38,656 nucleotides of DNA from a virus, in IMG/VR virus record IMGVR_UViG_3300023093_000067, positions 1-38,656 of that record. The stretch is one strand, 5' to 3'. The notes beneath the pieces are model-generated. The model was not told where the DNA came from, searched no databases, and was given only the letters and a program-made list of their open reading frames with translations. The position numbers and the translations under genes are program-made. Positions 1 to 9,260 of this stretch are shown piece by piece (position 1 is the stretch's first letter; the number at the start of each line of letters is the position of its first letter).

Positions 1-366
1 GACGACCTGCCCAGGCGTCACAGTGAAATCGATCTTGTTCAGGTTGGTGGTGGTGGTCCCGATCTTGTAAACACGCCGCTGCGCACCCTTGTCCCCAACC
101 AACTGCGCAGCGCCTTTGTCGAACATACGCATGGCGTTGATTGCGCCGGTGTCGAGCCACTTGAGCGGACTAAGCGCCGTAGCAACTTCCTCCCCCGGAA
201 TGGCGGTGTTGGCCGCCACAAGGGACTCCCATACGTGCCGATTTTTGATGACCTTGGCGCCGAGGGCATAACTCCCAGCTACCCAGTCGGTAGCGCCTGG
301 CTCAGTCAGTGGCACATTCGTCACCAGCATCGCGGGCGTTATATCTACCTGATCAATAACGTCCAT
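1..366 (-). CDS. phage tail protein, partial (3' end outside window)
   Basis: The frame is open from an ATG at 366 to the left edge, giving 122 codons with no stop, so the gene continues beyond the window. The start overlaps the tape measure stop as TAATG, which implies translational coupling in the tail operon. The N-terminus reads MDVIDQVDITPAMLVTNVPL. It is followed by a Trp/Gly/Tyr pattern (WVAGSYALGAKVIKNRHVWE) that resembles small carbohydrate-binding beta modules in tail and baseplate proteins. A gene directly downstream of the tape measure is normally a distal-tail or minor tail component. The specific role is inferred from position only. Confidence 0.75.
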   Translation of the reverse strand, partial: MDVIDQVDITPAMLVTNVPLTEPGATDWVAGSYALGAKVIKNRHVWESLVAANTAIPGEEVATALSPLKWLDTGAINAMRMFDKGAAQLVGDKGAQRRVYKIGTTTTNLNKIDFTVTPGQVV

Positions 367-3300
367 TAAGCCTCCATAGCTTTTAAGCCGACTGTCCGGA
401 TAGCGTCGAGGTGAGTCTCCGTGCGACCAGTGTTTACGGTTGTTTGGCGCAGATAATCCCGCTGCTCTTTTACTTCCTTGGTCAGGCCGCGAAACTCTTC
501 CAGCAGCTCTTCGAAGCCCTGCAACTGACCTGCTGACTGCTGGGATGCAGCCATACGAACCGGCGCAGCTACATCCAGCACCGGCCCGCCGACCGCAAAA
601 GCAGGAACCTGCAGGCTGTTCATCTGATCGAGGTAGTCAGTGCCGAAAGCACTCACCGCTCCGGCGCGCATGACGTATTCACCCGCAGACACACGGGCAA
701 GAATGCTGTCACTGGTGCCGGTGCCAGGGCCGGTGATCAAACCGCCCGAGGCATATGCGGGAACCTTCTGGTTATTCAGATAGGCCTGAGCCGCCGCCTT
801 GGAAGCAGCGATAGCAGCCTGACTGACCGCGCCTGCGTACTTGGTCGCATCGAGCGCCAACGCTTCTTTGGCGATGGTTGCCGCTGCCTGTTGGTACGTG
901 ACTGCCCCGCTCTGCAGCTTCGCAGCCCAGTACGCAGCGCCTTCAGCATCCGAGCTTCGACCGAGGACCGTTCTGTAAAGCGTCTCTACCAGTGTCGCGT
1001 TGTTGCCTGGTGTATTCGCCTTACCGGCACCGGCCAGCGCACCCTGAAGCGCCGCAACCACGGCGATGTTCATGGCGTTGATCGCAGCCGTAACCGTCAT
1101 GATCGAGGTGTCTACGCCATTGAGCGCATCCATCTGAGCCTGAGCGAATTCGAGCTGCTGGTCGTACTGCGCCATTTGCGCGTCATAGGCTTCCTTCGCT
1201 TGGTCGATCTGAGTTTCCAGACCTGCCTGGAGCTTTTCAGCGGCGGTGAGCTGTTTGCCGTTGATGGCATTCAGCTCGGCGACGACGTTTGCTGTCCGGC
1301 CCTGGTCCCGTGCGAAATCCTCCATGGACGAATACAGATCGGTGTTGTTGTCACCGACCGTATCCAGCGCGTCTTCGAGGCCTGCGAAGCCTGCCAGCGA
1401 TCCGCCAGAACGTGCGGTAGCCAGCGCGGCCTGGAGTGTGGCCACGGCCTGAGAACGAAGCATCTTGACGGCATCGCCGGATGTGCCGCGCAAAGATTTA
1501 AGCGCGCTTTCGAGGGAGTTGCTGACCGTCGACAGGTCGGTGACGCTCTGCGATGCCGTGGCAGACATATCGTTGAGCGATGCAGTTGTCGCGTTGTAAG
1601 CCTCGGTCGCTTTCTTCTGCTGCGCGGAGATTGCCCGCTGAATCGCAGAGAAACTGTTCGACACGCCCTGATTAAGCAGGTCGGCGGTCGCCTGCGCCTT
1701 GGCGGCCGCAGCGTCAGCGGCAGCCTGAACGGTCGACTCCAAGGCATCGAACACGGCCCCGGCTGCGCCCGACACGCCCATCAGCGTGTCGTACATCGCT
1801 TTTCCGCTTTCGGTCGTCAGTTTGGCAGCGTCCTCGACCATCTTCCGGAAAGCATCACGGGTTCCAGGAAGCGTTACCCCGAGCCTTTTAATCTCGGCAG
1901 TAGACTCCGCGATAGTGCGTGCGGTGTTTTCTGCCTCGCTGTAAAACGCACCGTAGTAGTCGGCCTGGCGCTGCTTGAGGATGGCGTAAGCCGATGCGGC
2001 CGACTCAGAGGCCGCAGTCAGCTGCACGAACATCTGCCGACCTGCCTCGGTGGTCACGTCGATGGCCGAAACCATGGCGCGATAACCGGCAGCATTTTCG
2101 GGCAACACCACGTTCATCGCCTGGAACTGCGCGCGCACCGCCGCCAGCGTATCTGCCATCCTCTCCGTGTCGCTGAAGAAGCCGCTGTAGTACGCATTGT
2201 TCGCGGTATTGAAGGCTTCAATCCCGCCCGCCATGGCGATCAGCTGCTCGGCCATCCAGCCGCTGGACAAGGACACGTCCAGAACCTTGACGTCCAAGTT
2301 CTTGAGGGCGTCCCGTACGGTGTACAGGTTGTTAACAAACTCGGTCAGTTGATCAAAGTTGTAACCGCCCAAGCCGGAATTGGTCGCGGCGGAGATCGCC
2401 GACACAGCCTGGTTGCCCAGCTCAGTGAACCACGCATCTAGTGATGTCTGGATTTCCTCGGAGGTCTTGCCTTGTGTGCTGATCTTTTCGGCAGCAATGT
2501 TCAGCCCGTCCAGAACAGAATCGCTAAGCTCTACACCGAGAGAAGCGTACAGGCCCATGGAATTGAGGATTTTGTCGTTATAAGCGCTGCCCAGCGTGTT
2601 GTAGGTCTCGGTATCAAGCTCGCTATATCGAGTGCGCTTCTTGCTGCTGGAGAATAAGCCGCCCTTCTTTTTCTGGTCGATGTACTGCTGGGCCTCGAAC
2701 TGACCATCTTGGACGCCAAGCGAGATGCCGCCGTCCTTGGTCTCCCAAGCGCCGCCGAAAAGCTTCTTGCCAATAGCGCCCCACACCGCCTGGTGCAAGG
2801 TTGAGCCCGAGAGGATCGCGGCCAGCTTGCCACCAACGAGTGAGCCGGTGATCTTGTCCTGTAGTTCCATAAAGCCAGATTGCAGGGCTATCGGGGCCAT
2901 TGTGGCCTTGCCAACAGCGGTGCCGCCGCCACTATCCAGCATTTCACCGGCATCGGGACGGACCCCGGCATCGTAAAGCTTGCCGGATTGATACATGCCC
3001 ATGACGATCGCGAGCGGCCACATTGCTGCAGCACTGCTGAGCGCCGCAGACACACTCGCGGCCAAGCCTGACGAAGCCGCCGCCGTAGTTGCGCCAGCTA
3101 CGCCGATGTTCGTGCCGATGGATGCTGCACCTTCGGCTACGGCTGCCTGCAATGCCGCCGCCGTGATGCCTTCTGCGCCCACAGACGCCGCAGCACCCGC
3201 CGCCACCTCAGCCGTAACGCCAGTCAGAGCCGCAGTGGTAGCCGCCGTGCCTGCCGCTGTTGCACCCGTCAGCGCAATGTTGCCGCCGATCAGGCTGGTG

Positions 3301-6300
3301 AAGCCGCTCGATAGAGTGCTGGCAATACCATTGAGCATGTTGCCGTAGTAGCCAGCGCCACCAGAGATCGCACCGCCGATACCGCCCGAGGCATAACCGG
3401 ACATGACCGACGAACCAACACCCGTGACGGCGTTCCAAGCCGACATCAGGTTCTGGCCCATGCTCAGCACGCCACTGAACAATCCGCCGCCGGATGAACC
3501 AGAGGAGGATCCGCCGGCGCTGCCGAGCAACTTGCTCCACACCGAAGACAAGCCCTGGCCATTGTCGGTACCGGTCAGCCAGTTGCTGATCGACGCCAGC
3601 AGAGGCTTGGTGGTGAGCATGTGAGCGATTTCGCCCAGCGTCTGCTTAAATCCGGTTTTGAGGTTGTCCCACAGATCATTGGCACCGCTGCCGATGTTGC
3701 CCCACGCGCTGGCAAATGCCTCGTCGATGCGATCAATCGCACCCTCGGTCATCTGGCCCCACAGCGTGGCCTTGCTGCGGTTTACCTCGTATTCGGTGCC
3801 AAGCTTCGCCAGCGCTTCCTGATACTGGGAAGCCTTCGCCGGGTACAGCTCCATGGCAGCATTAAGGGCATTCTGATCCTCGGTGTATTCCTTGAGCAGC
3901 TTCGCTTCAGGGTAAAGCCGGTCCATGATTCCGGTGGCATTACCCGCCCGCTGCGCGATTTTTAGGGCGTCCAACTGAGCCTTGTTTGCCGCCAGTAGCT
4001 GCTTGTATTCCTCGCTCCCAACGGCGATGTTTTTACCCGCGAGGGCAATGGTCATCGACTTTTCAAGGTTGTAAGCCGCGAGCGCGTCCGCGCCCTGAAG
4101 CGTGGCTTTGGCCTGAGCGATGATGTCAGCCGTTTCTTTACCCAGGTCATACGCAGCTTTGCTGACGTTCAGCTTGTCCTGAGCATCCTGCTGAGCAGTG
4201 AGCTTGGCGATTACCTCAGCACGAGCAGCGGAGCCGGTTTTCAGCAACGCCTCTTCGATCTTCTGCTGCAGGCCGAGCTCGCGGGATTTGTCTGTACCGG
4301 CCAGGTACGCAGCGGCCAAACCAGTCGCAGAAGCGATGGCTATATTGGTTTGGGTTTTAAGATCAGCAAGCGCCTTAGCCTGGTTCTTTAGCTCAGTGGC
4401 TGCCTCTTTAGCTGCGCTGGTTCCACTTTTAGTGGCTTTGGCTGCCGCGTCGTCCGCAGCCTTTTGCGCGTCCTTGGCCGCCGCAACTTTGAGGATCTCG
4501 GCGCCCATTTCTTTGGTGAGAAGCTTGTTCTCCGAAATGAATCGATTGGCAGCCTCTACGGCGGTTTTGTCTTGAGAGGTGGCAAGCTGCTTTTGCAACT
4601 GCTCCAGGTATTTCTGGCCAACGCCGGCGGCTTCCGCTTTCGCAGCAGCGTTTTCACGCTCGGCCTGGGTGAGCGCGTTGGTTTCGCCAGTGAGCTGAGA
4701 TACTGTGTCCTTTAGCTTCGCAAGCTCAGCATTAGAGGTTGCTGCCGCTCCGCCGCTTTTCTCCAGCGCGTCAGCAACCTCTGCGGTCACCCCTGGGACC
4801 TGACGCACCTGGTCGGCCACAGCCTTCCAGTCAACTACCATTCCAGTGGCTTGATCAGCCGAAGCCTTTTTTACAATATCTATGGCGGCCTGGAACTCAG
4901 CAGGCAGCGGCGCAATGCCCGCCATGAATCCAGAAGCGCCAGCCAGTCCAGCGTTGGTAAGACTGCTTTGAAATTCAAAGGAGATAGAGTTGGCAGCGGT
5001 CGATAGGTCCTCTTGGGCGTCAGAGATCGTACTGCGCAACTCTCGCAATGTAACCGATTGCGTGGCGCGATCGAGTTCGTTGAATTTCTTGGTGAGCTTG
5101 TCGATGGGGTCGGAAAGGTCGCCCAGCTTCTTTTCGAGATCACTCGTGTTATCGCGCAGGGTTAGAAATGCGGTGGCCGCGCCAATGGCAAGAAGGGCAA
5201 TACCGACCGGGCCGCCCAGTATCCCGAGCAGGGTCCGGCCAGTTCCGACAATTGCGCCCTGGGCTGCGCCGACCGCCGCCGTTGCCCGGGTTTCTGCCAA
5301 TCGAGCTTCTGCGAGCTGCAGTGACATCTGGGTTTGAACTGCAGTCCCTCGGGCAGCAATAGCTTCTTTCTCGGCCAGAAAGACCGTGGTTTGTGCTTTC
5401 TGCTGATCAGCCTGTGCAGCCAATAGCACGGAGGTAGCTTGAGCGCGACGAACCAGTGCTTCTTCAATGCTCGCTTTGATGGCAAGTGCAGTTGCCGCTG
5501 TCGACACCACGGCGCCGCGCGCGTACACAGCAAGAGCTCCGGCGGCAACTACGCCAGCCACCTCTGCGACTGCGCCAAAATTATCCGCAAGCCCGGAAAT
5601 TCCGGATGCTAGAAGCCCGGTGCCATCGGTAGATTCATTGAGCTGACCGACGTAAACAGAAAAAGCGTTGTTGAGAGCTACGACTGCATCTCGAACAGCA
5701 ACACCCATTTTGTCGGCGAGTAGGCCGTTGGCCTCCGAGCTCTTCTGCAGGCCCTTTGTCAATATGTCGAGACTGAGCTTCCCCTGTGCGCCGAGGCTCC
5801 TTATCTCCTCTGCTGATTTGTTGGTTGATTTCGACAGGGTATCAACAATCGTCGGCATCGCCGCGAGCATAGCCTGCCAAGAGTCAGCCTCTACCTTCCC
5901 GGTCTGCAACGACTTGGAATAAGCGTCAATGGCAGAGCTTGCCTTATCAGCCGATGCGGAGTTGGTCACCAGCAGATAGCTGAAACTATCCATGACATCC
6001 ATGGACTGGTTTGCGCTGAGGCCCATTGATCGCAAGCTGTCAGACGTACGGATATAAAGTTCTTGAGCTTCTTCAAGCGGGCGGTAGGTACGATTAGCGG
6101 TAGCTAACAGCCGATCCTGAACAGTTGTGTACTCGGCAAAGCTTTTTGTAGCCATGCCGATGCGGTCAGACATCTGCGAATAGGAATCAGCGGCCTTGAC
6201 GATGGTGCTGATAGAGGCTGCGCCGATTGCAGCAGCCATAGCGGTCTTGATAAGACCTGAAGCGCTTTGAGCGCTAGAGCCTGCACGATCAAATGCGGAA

Positions 6301-6437
6301 TCGATACGACCAAGACTGGTATCCATCTTGCCGGCCGACTGGGCAACTGCAGCTTCTCCACGCGCAATTTCCTGACGGAGCTGCGCCGTTGTCGCTTCAA
6401 TGCGAATCAGCATGCCTTGAACGTCGGCGTCAGCCAT
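366..6437 (-). CDS. tail tape measure protein
   Basis: This 2,023-residue protein sets tail length and is packed inside the tail tube. Residues about 75-250 match the siphophage tape-measure domain (TIGR02675 type: SYSQMSDRIGMATKSF, then a SADKASSAIDAYSKSLQTGK stretch). A hydrophobic segment lies near residue 412 and a long Ala/Gly-rich region near 1050-1130. The rest is largely helical. A DUF4214 module sits near residues 1815-1870 (LYRTVLGRSSDAEGAAYWA), followed by a conserved C-terminal Gly-rich motif. I chose the ATG at 6437 because GGAG lies 8 bases ahead of it; an in-frame ATG at 6455 has no such site and lies inside the upstream hairpin tail. It follows the tail chaperone, as usual. 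Identity is secure; the function of the DUF4214 part is unknown. Confidence 0.95.
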   Translation of the reverse strand: MADADVQGMLIRIEATTAQLRQEIARGEAAVAQSAGKMDTSLGRIDSAFDRAGSSAQSASGLIKTAMAAAIGAASISTIVKAADSYSQMSDRIGMATKSFAEYTTVQDRLLATANRTYRPLEEAQELYIRTSDSLRSMGLSANQSMDVMDSFSYLLVTNSASADKASSAIDAYSKSLQTGKVEADSWQAMLAAMPTIVDTLSKSTNKSAEEIRSLGAQGKLSLDILTKGLQKSSEANGLLADKMGVAVRDAVVALNNAFSVYVGQLNESTDGTGLLASGISGLADNFGAVAEVAGVVAAGALAVYARGAVVSTAATALAIKASIEEALVRRAQATSVLLAAQADQQKAQTTVFLAEKEAIAARGTAVQTQMSLQLAEARLAETRATAAVGAAQGAIVGTGRTLLGILGGPVGIALLAIGAATAFLTLRDNTSDLEKKLGDLSDPIDKLTKKFNELDRATQSVTLRELRSTISDAQEDLSTAANSISFEFQSSLTNAGLAGASGFMAGIAPLPAEFQAAIDIVKKASADQATGMVVDWKAVADQVRQVPGVTAEVADALEKSGGAAATSNAELAKLKDTVSQLTGETNALTQAERENAAAKAEAAGVGQKYLEQLQKQLATSQDKTAVEAANRFISENKLLTKEMGAEILKVAAAKDAQKAADDAAAKATKSGTSAAKEAATELKNQAKALADLKTQTNIAIASATGLAAAYLAGTDKSRELGLQQKIEEALLKTGSAARAEVIAKLTAQQDAQDKLNVSKAAYDLGKETADIIAQAKATLQGADALAAYNLEKSMTIALAGKNIAVGSEEYKQLLAANKAQLDALKIAQRAGNATGIMDRLYPEAKLLKEYTEDQNALNAAMELYPAKASQYQEALAKLGTEYEVNRSKATLWGQMTEGAIDRIDEAFASAWGNIGSGANDLWDNLKTGFKQTLGEIAHMLTTKPLLASISNWLTGTDNGQGLSSVWSKLLGSAGGSSSGSSGGGLFSGVLSMGQNLMSAWNAVTGVGSSVMSGYASGGIGGAISGGAGYYGNMLNGIASTLSSGFTSLIGGNIALTGATAAGTAATTAALTGVTAEVAAGAAASVGAEGITAAALQAAVAEGAASIGTNIGVAGATTAAASSGLAASVSAALSSAAAMWPLAIVMGMYQSGKLYDAGVRPDAGEMLDSGGGTAVGKATMAPIALQSGFMELQDKITGSLVGGKLAAILSGSTLHQAVWGAIGKKLFGGAWETKDGGISLGVQDGQFEAQQYIDQKKKGGLFSSSKKRTRYSELDTETYNTLGSAYNDKILNSMGLYASLGVELSDSVLDGLNIAAEKISTQGKTSEEIQTSLDAWFTELGNQAVSAISAATNSGLGGYNFDQLTEFVNNLYTVRDALKNLDVKVLDVSLSSGWMAEQLIAMAGGIEAFNTANNAYYSGFFSDTERMADTLAAVRAQFQAMNVVLPENAAGYRAMVSAIDVTTEAGRQMFVQLTAASESAASAYAILKQRQADYYGAFYSEAENTARTIAESTAEIKRLGVTLPGTRDAFRKMVEDAAKLTTESGKAMYDTLMGVSGAAGAVFDALESTVQAAADAAAAKAQATADLLNQGVSNSFSAIQRAISAQQKKATEAYNATTASLNDMSATASQSVTDLSTVSNSLESALKSLRGTSGDAVKMLRSQAVATLQAALATARSGGSLAGFAGLEDALDTVGDNNTDLYSSMEDFARDQGRTANVVAELNAINGKQLTAAEKLQAGLETQIDQAKEAYDAQMAQYDQQLEFAQAQMDALNGVDTSIMTVTAAINAMNIAVVAALQGALAGAGKANTPGNNATLVETLYRTVLGRSSDAEGAAYWAAKLQSGAVTYQQAAATIAKEALALDATKYAGAVSQAAIAASKAAAQAYLNNQKVPAYASGGLITGPGTGTSDSILARVSAGEYVMRAGAVSAFGTDYLDQMNSLQVPAFAVGGPVLDVAAPVRMAASQQSAGQLQGFEELLEEFRGLTKEVKEQRDYLRQTTVNTGRTETHLDAIRTVGLKAMEA

Positions 6438-6455
6438 GTACTTTTCTCCAGGCAT

Positions 6456-6480
6456 AAAAAAACCGGCACATGGCCGGTTA
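6456..6480 (-). terminator. rho-independent terminator ahead of tape measure
   Basis: Inverted arms AACCGGC and GCCGGTT (7 bp, 5-nt loop) are followed on the minus strand by seven T residues. It lies between the zinc-ribbon gene and the tape measure ribosome binding site, so it would terminate or attenuate late transcripts in mid-operon unless they are antiterminated. Confidence 0.75.
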
Positions 6481-6515
6481 ATTGCAAATCCTGCTCAGCG
6501 CAGGTTTTGAATTGG

Positions 6516-7109
6516 TTAGATGTTGAATTTTTCCGCTAGCTGGAAGTACAGCTCGCCGCTGGTGCCGTTACGTTCAGCGAAGCGGTTTCTAAAATCTTTA
6601 GCGTCGTCCTTTTCTCGGAAGAAACCGGTAACTACAGTCATTCCATCATTTTTTCTGATCACTCCGCTCATCTCAGCAATGAGGTTTTTCACGTGATCCA
6701 TCTGCTCTTTAGATGCGCAATCAAAACGAACGGTCCAGCCGCCTTTCCCATCATCTAGGCTTACGGGGGCGATAGGTGGTTTAGCTAATGCGTCAATATC
6801 TGATCCGCAGTGCTTGCACTTTACGGCGGCGCGTTTGATCGTCTCTGCACATAGAGGGCATGGCCGGGTGTCGTATTCCGTCGATGCTGAGGCCGCTGCC
6901 GAGTTCGCGCTACCGACGCGGCCAAATACAACCATGATTAGGCCGACAAGCACCGCCAAGCCGGCGACGATCGTGTAGTTTTGTCGCTCAGCCATAAGGC
7001 CGAGGTTGTTGACACGACTAAACCCAGAGGACACGGAAACATCCATATTCAAGGCGGCGATCAGGCCGACGACACCTAAAACGAGTACTAAATATCCAAA
7101 TCCACGCAC
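6516..7109 (-). CDS. zinc-ribbon membrane protein
   Basis: The product has 197 residues from a GTG at 7109, which has GGAGGG about 8 bases upstream. The in-frame ATG at 7124 has no visible ribosome site. Two membrane spans are visible: residues about 5-20 (GYLVLVLGVVGLIAAL), and a second after a GLMAERQN motif (IVAGLAVLVGLIMVVF). A zinc ribbon follows (CPLCAETIKRAAVKCKHCG), then a soluble C-terminal domain of about 80 residues. Similar proteins occur in Pseudomonas chromosomes and prophages, but their function is not known to me. It sits between the tail chaperone and the tape measure and is followed by its own terminator, which is unusual for a tail operon. It may be accessory cargo, or a cell-envelope protein made late. 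Confidence 0.85.
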   Translation of the reverse strand: MRGFGYLVLVLGVVGLIAALNMDVSVSSGFSRVNNLGLMAERQNYTIVAGLAVLVGLIMVVFGRVGSANSAAASASTEYDTRPCPLCAETIKRAAVKCKHCGSDIDALAKPPIAPVSLDDGKGGWTVRFDCASKEQMDHVKNLIAEMSGVIRKNDGMTVVTGFFREKDDAKDFRNRFAERNGTSGELYFQLAEKFNI

Positions 7110-7175
7110 TACATATCCCTCCATAGTTGAGCCGTAACTCTACCATGGCTGCCTGCCCTCCCTGAGCAGGGCAAG

Positions 7176-7786
7176 TTATGACGCCTTCCGACTCAGCGCG
7201 GCCACCCTGAACCCCATTCGTGCTTCCTTGGCCACTTGAATTTTCGACTGCTTGTCGTTTTTCTCGCCGCTTCCGTTCGGATTCGTGTCGATCATGAACT
7301 GACGCTTCGATTCCCAAGCCAGCAGCGTTTCAACCATGGGGGTGTCCCATGCCTGATCGGCTGACCAGCCCAGCCAGCCGGTAGCAATCTTGAAGATCAG
7401 ATCTACCGTGCCGACTTCCGGGCCCGCCTTTACTCGTTTCCCGAGGCTTCTTCTTTCTCTTTTTCAATCTCGGCGTCGGTCTTGCCAGCCGGATTCATAA
7501 GCGCATTGAGAAATGGCATCACTTGGGAGGTCACGGTGTTCACGCCAGCAGCGAAAACCTGCTCTTCGACCGCTTCGACCTCCTTGCGCTTACCGGTATC
7601 AACACCGGTTCCTGCCGCGATGACGAACGAGACGTTGCTAACGTTCCCTGCGCCAATTGCCTGCATGGCAGAGATAACACCACCAAATCGACGCTCAATC
7701 TCGCGAAATGCACGCAGAGTCGGTTTCAGGGTAAAGGTGATGTCGCCGCCGGTAATGATGACAGTGCCGTGTTCAGTCTTGGACAT
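7176..7786 (-). CDS. tail assembly chaperone, -1 frameshift fusion (gpGT-like)
   Basis: This reading is produced if ribosomes slip back one base at the G GGA AAC heptamer (7442-7436). The first 117 codons are shared with the short chaperone. The -1 frame then continues for 86 codons (starting RVKAGPEVGTVDLIFKI) to a TAA at 7176, giving about 203 residues. The extension contains GWLGWSADQAWDTPMVE and an Ala-Trp-Glu helix, typical of the T domain of siphophage tail chaperones, and has no plausible start or ribosome site of its own. In lambda and many siphophages the G and GT products bind the tape measure and recruit tube subunits. The gene order tube - chaperone - (accessory) - tape measure fits. 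The frameshift is inferred from sequence. Confidence 0.85.
7430..7786 (-). CDS. tail assembly chaperone, short form (gpG-like)
   Basis: The zero-frame product has 118 residues and starts MSKTEHGTVIITGGDITFTL. It resembles the Phage_TAC_11 / GTA-type chaperone family, with FTLKPTLRAFREIERRFGG near residues 17-36 and a charged C-terminus (EIEKEKEEASGNE). It ends with TAA immediately after the slippery heptamer. It lies downstream of the tail tube gene and acts in the cytoplasm during tail assembly, holding the tape measure. It makes most of the chaperone; a minority would be the longer frameshifted form. Confidence 0.85.
   Translation of the reverse strand: MSKTEHGTVIITGGDITFTLKPTLRAFREIERRFGGVISAMQAIGAGNVSNVSFVIAAGTGVDTGKRKEVEAVEEQVFAAGVNTVTSQVMPFLNALMNPAGKTDAEIEKEKEEASGNE
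7436..7442 (-). other. programmed -1 frameshift slippery site
   Basis: The heptamer GGGAAAC is read in zero frame as G GGA AAC, the X XXY YYZ pattern. It sits two codons before the zero-frame stop. A GC-rich stretch with GGGCCC starts about 9 bases downstream and could help pausing. Confidence 0.85.
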
Positions 7787-7851
7787 GGGTTATTCTCGCG
7801 ATGGGATATGGAGTTAGGTTGCCGCCGCCGGAATGGAGACGGCAGAGGGAC

Positions 7852-8322
7852 TTACTCGGCTTCTACTTCGTAGATTTCCGAGTTGATACCCAGGGTGACG
7901 GTGCGCTTCAGCACGCCCTCGACGCTGATGCCGGTCTTCTTGTTGCTCATGACCTTGGCAGCGAAGTAATCGGTCTCGCCATCGACGTACACGACCTTGA
8001 TCGGGTAGTCATAGCGGGAGCGATCCAGGAATGCTGCGACCATCGCCATTTGGCCGGCATCACCGGCATCGAAGCCGATGGACAGCTCAGAAGAACCAGC
8101 GTCAGCCAGGCCCTTCAAGTGCTGCGCTCGCCCGGCCGCGAGACCGGAGAAGGTCACGTCGTTGATGGTGTCGCCGTAATCGCCGATGCTTTCCAGCTCG
8201 CCGACCTCGGTGTAAGTGATCGCAGCAAGCAGCGTGATGGCATCAGCCTTGAGCTTGGGCAGCGCGGCAGCGAGACGCGGCCCAATATAAAGTCGCGTGC
8301 CAGCGCCGGTATTGATAGGCAT
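7852..8322 (-). CDS. major tail tube protein
   Basis: The product has 156 residues, starts MPINTGAGTRLYIGP, and belongs to the siphophage tail tube family. Typical features are a short N-terminal arm, ITYTEVGELESIGDYGDTIN near residues 35-54, an acidic DGETDYF turn, and the C-terminal ISVEGVLKRTVTLGINSEI strand. It polymerises as hexameric rings around the tape measure to form the tail tube. An AGGAGGA ribosome site lies ahead of the ATG. Its neighbours, the tail terminator upstream and chaperone downstream, support the call. Confidence 0.85.
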   Translation of the reverse strand: MPINTGAGTRLYIGPRLAAALPKLKADAITLLAAITYTEVGELESIGDYGDTINDVTFSGLAAGRAQHLKGLADAGSSELSIGFDAGDAGQMAMVAAFLDRSRYDYPIKVVYVDGETDYFAAKVMSNKKTGISVEGVLKRTVTLGINSEIYEVEAE

Positions 8323-8377
8323 GGGTAGTCCTCCTGAGGACAGGTGATGAAGCCGCGTGGCGGCGTTGGTTCAGCGG

Positions 8378-8761
8378 TTAATGCGTGGTGAGGATTCGGA
8401 GCGTGACGCTGCCCTGGTAGGTGACACCGTCCGGCTCGGGCCTCGCCTGCTTGCGAGTGACCCGGATTGAAACGACCCTACCCGTGGACAGAGGCATTGG
8501 GCGCTCATGAAGCGCGGCATCGACCTCGGCCATCAGCTTTTTCACCTGTTCTTGTCCCTCGAAGTCAGACCAGACAGTGAGATAGAACAGCCGAATGTCG
8601 CGGCGGGCATTGATGGTGTCGTCATTGCTCGAAATCTCAGTACCGATCGTCACATAGGGAAACGGCGAGTTCATCGGCACAGAGTCATAGAACGGGCACG
8701 AGAGCTCGGCTTCCATACGTTCAAATATGGCGACCTGAAGAGCAAAGGAAGGATCAGCCAT
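8378..8761 (-). CDS. tail terminator / completion protein (DUF3168)
   Basis: The product has 127 residues. The pattern is that of DUF3168 (lambda gpU-like): an N-terminal helix (MADPSFALQVAIFERMEAEL), a PYVTIGTE strand, an LFYLTVWSDFEGQEQVKKLM segment, and a C-terminal TYQGSVTLRILT strand. The family forms the ring that stops tail tube polymerisation and joins the head. The start overlaps the preceding gene by 8 bases. Confidence rests on family pattern plus position between the gp10-like gene and tail tube. Confidence 0.85.
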   Translation of the reverse strand: MADPSFALQVAIFERMEAELSCPFYDSVPMNSPFPYVTIGTEISSNDDTINARRDIRLFYLTVWSDFEGQEQVKKLMAEVDAALHERPMPLSTGRVVSIRVTRKQARPEPDGVTYQGSVTLRILTTH

Positions 8762-9257
8762 TGCCCAACTCCTGTACTGCCCGTTTCAGGGTGTTGCTGA
8801 CCGCGTGGTTGATACTGGCCAGAATGAATTCCTTGTTCACGTCATAGGCCGGGCGCAACCAAGGATGAGCCGGGCGGGCTGGGATGTCGGGGTATTTGCC
8901 GAAGAATGCCGAGCCGTTCGACTTGTTGGTAACCCTCTTATTACGATTCCCAGCCCGTTTTTTGCCGTCATAGCCCTTGGTCCCGTACTCAAGGAAACGA
9001 AGGTAGTAGAATCGCTGATTATTCTTTTTCCCGCGCAAGCCGACCTGCGCATCGAGTCCGCTTTTGGACACAAAAGCCGTCAGCGCAGCCGCGCCCTCCC
9101 CCGTATCCTTAGGGATCATCTCTTTCATACTGGCAAGAAGCTGATCAGCAGCCGCCTGCATGGCGGGCTTTAGCTCGTTATCGAGCTGGGTGTGGATGTT
9201 GCGCAGCGTTTTTCGCAGCTTGAAGTCACCCGACATTCTGGATCTGCGCGGCGCCAT
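8754..9257 (-). CDS. HK97 gp10-like neck protein
   Basis: The product has 167 residues. The family signature is visible: N-terminal amphipathic helices, MIPKDTGEGAAAL (usual form IPVDTGNLR), YYLRFLEYGTKG (the YA-x-x-x-E-x-GT motif), and C-terminal PARPAHPWLRPAYD. The N-terminus is basic (MAPRRSRMSGDFKLRK). The ATG at 9257 is supported by AAGGAG six bases upstream. Members are head-tail joining or tail-completion proteins. It lies between the head closure gene and the tail terminator. Confidence 0.88.
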   Translation of the reverse strand: MAPRRSRMSGDFKLRKTLRNIHTQLDNELKPAMQAAADQLLASMKEMIPKDTGEGAAALTAFVSKSGLDAQVGLRGKKNNQRFYYLRFLEYGTKGYDGKKRAGNRNKRVTNKSNGSAFFGKYPDIPARPAHPWLRPAYDVNKEFILASINHAVSNTLKRAVQELGNG

Positions 9258-9260
9258 GAC

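Noticed and set aside
891-2441. Plus-strand open frame of 516 codons
   Set aside because: It lies wholly inside the tape measure gene on the other strand, is Arg/His-rich with no recognisable domain, and reflects GC-rich codon bias.
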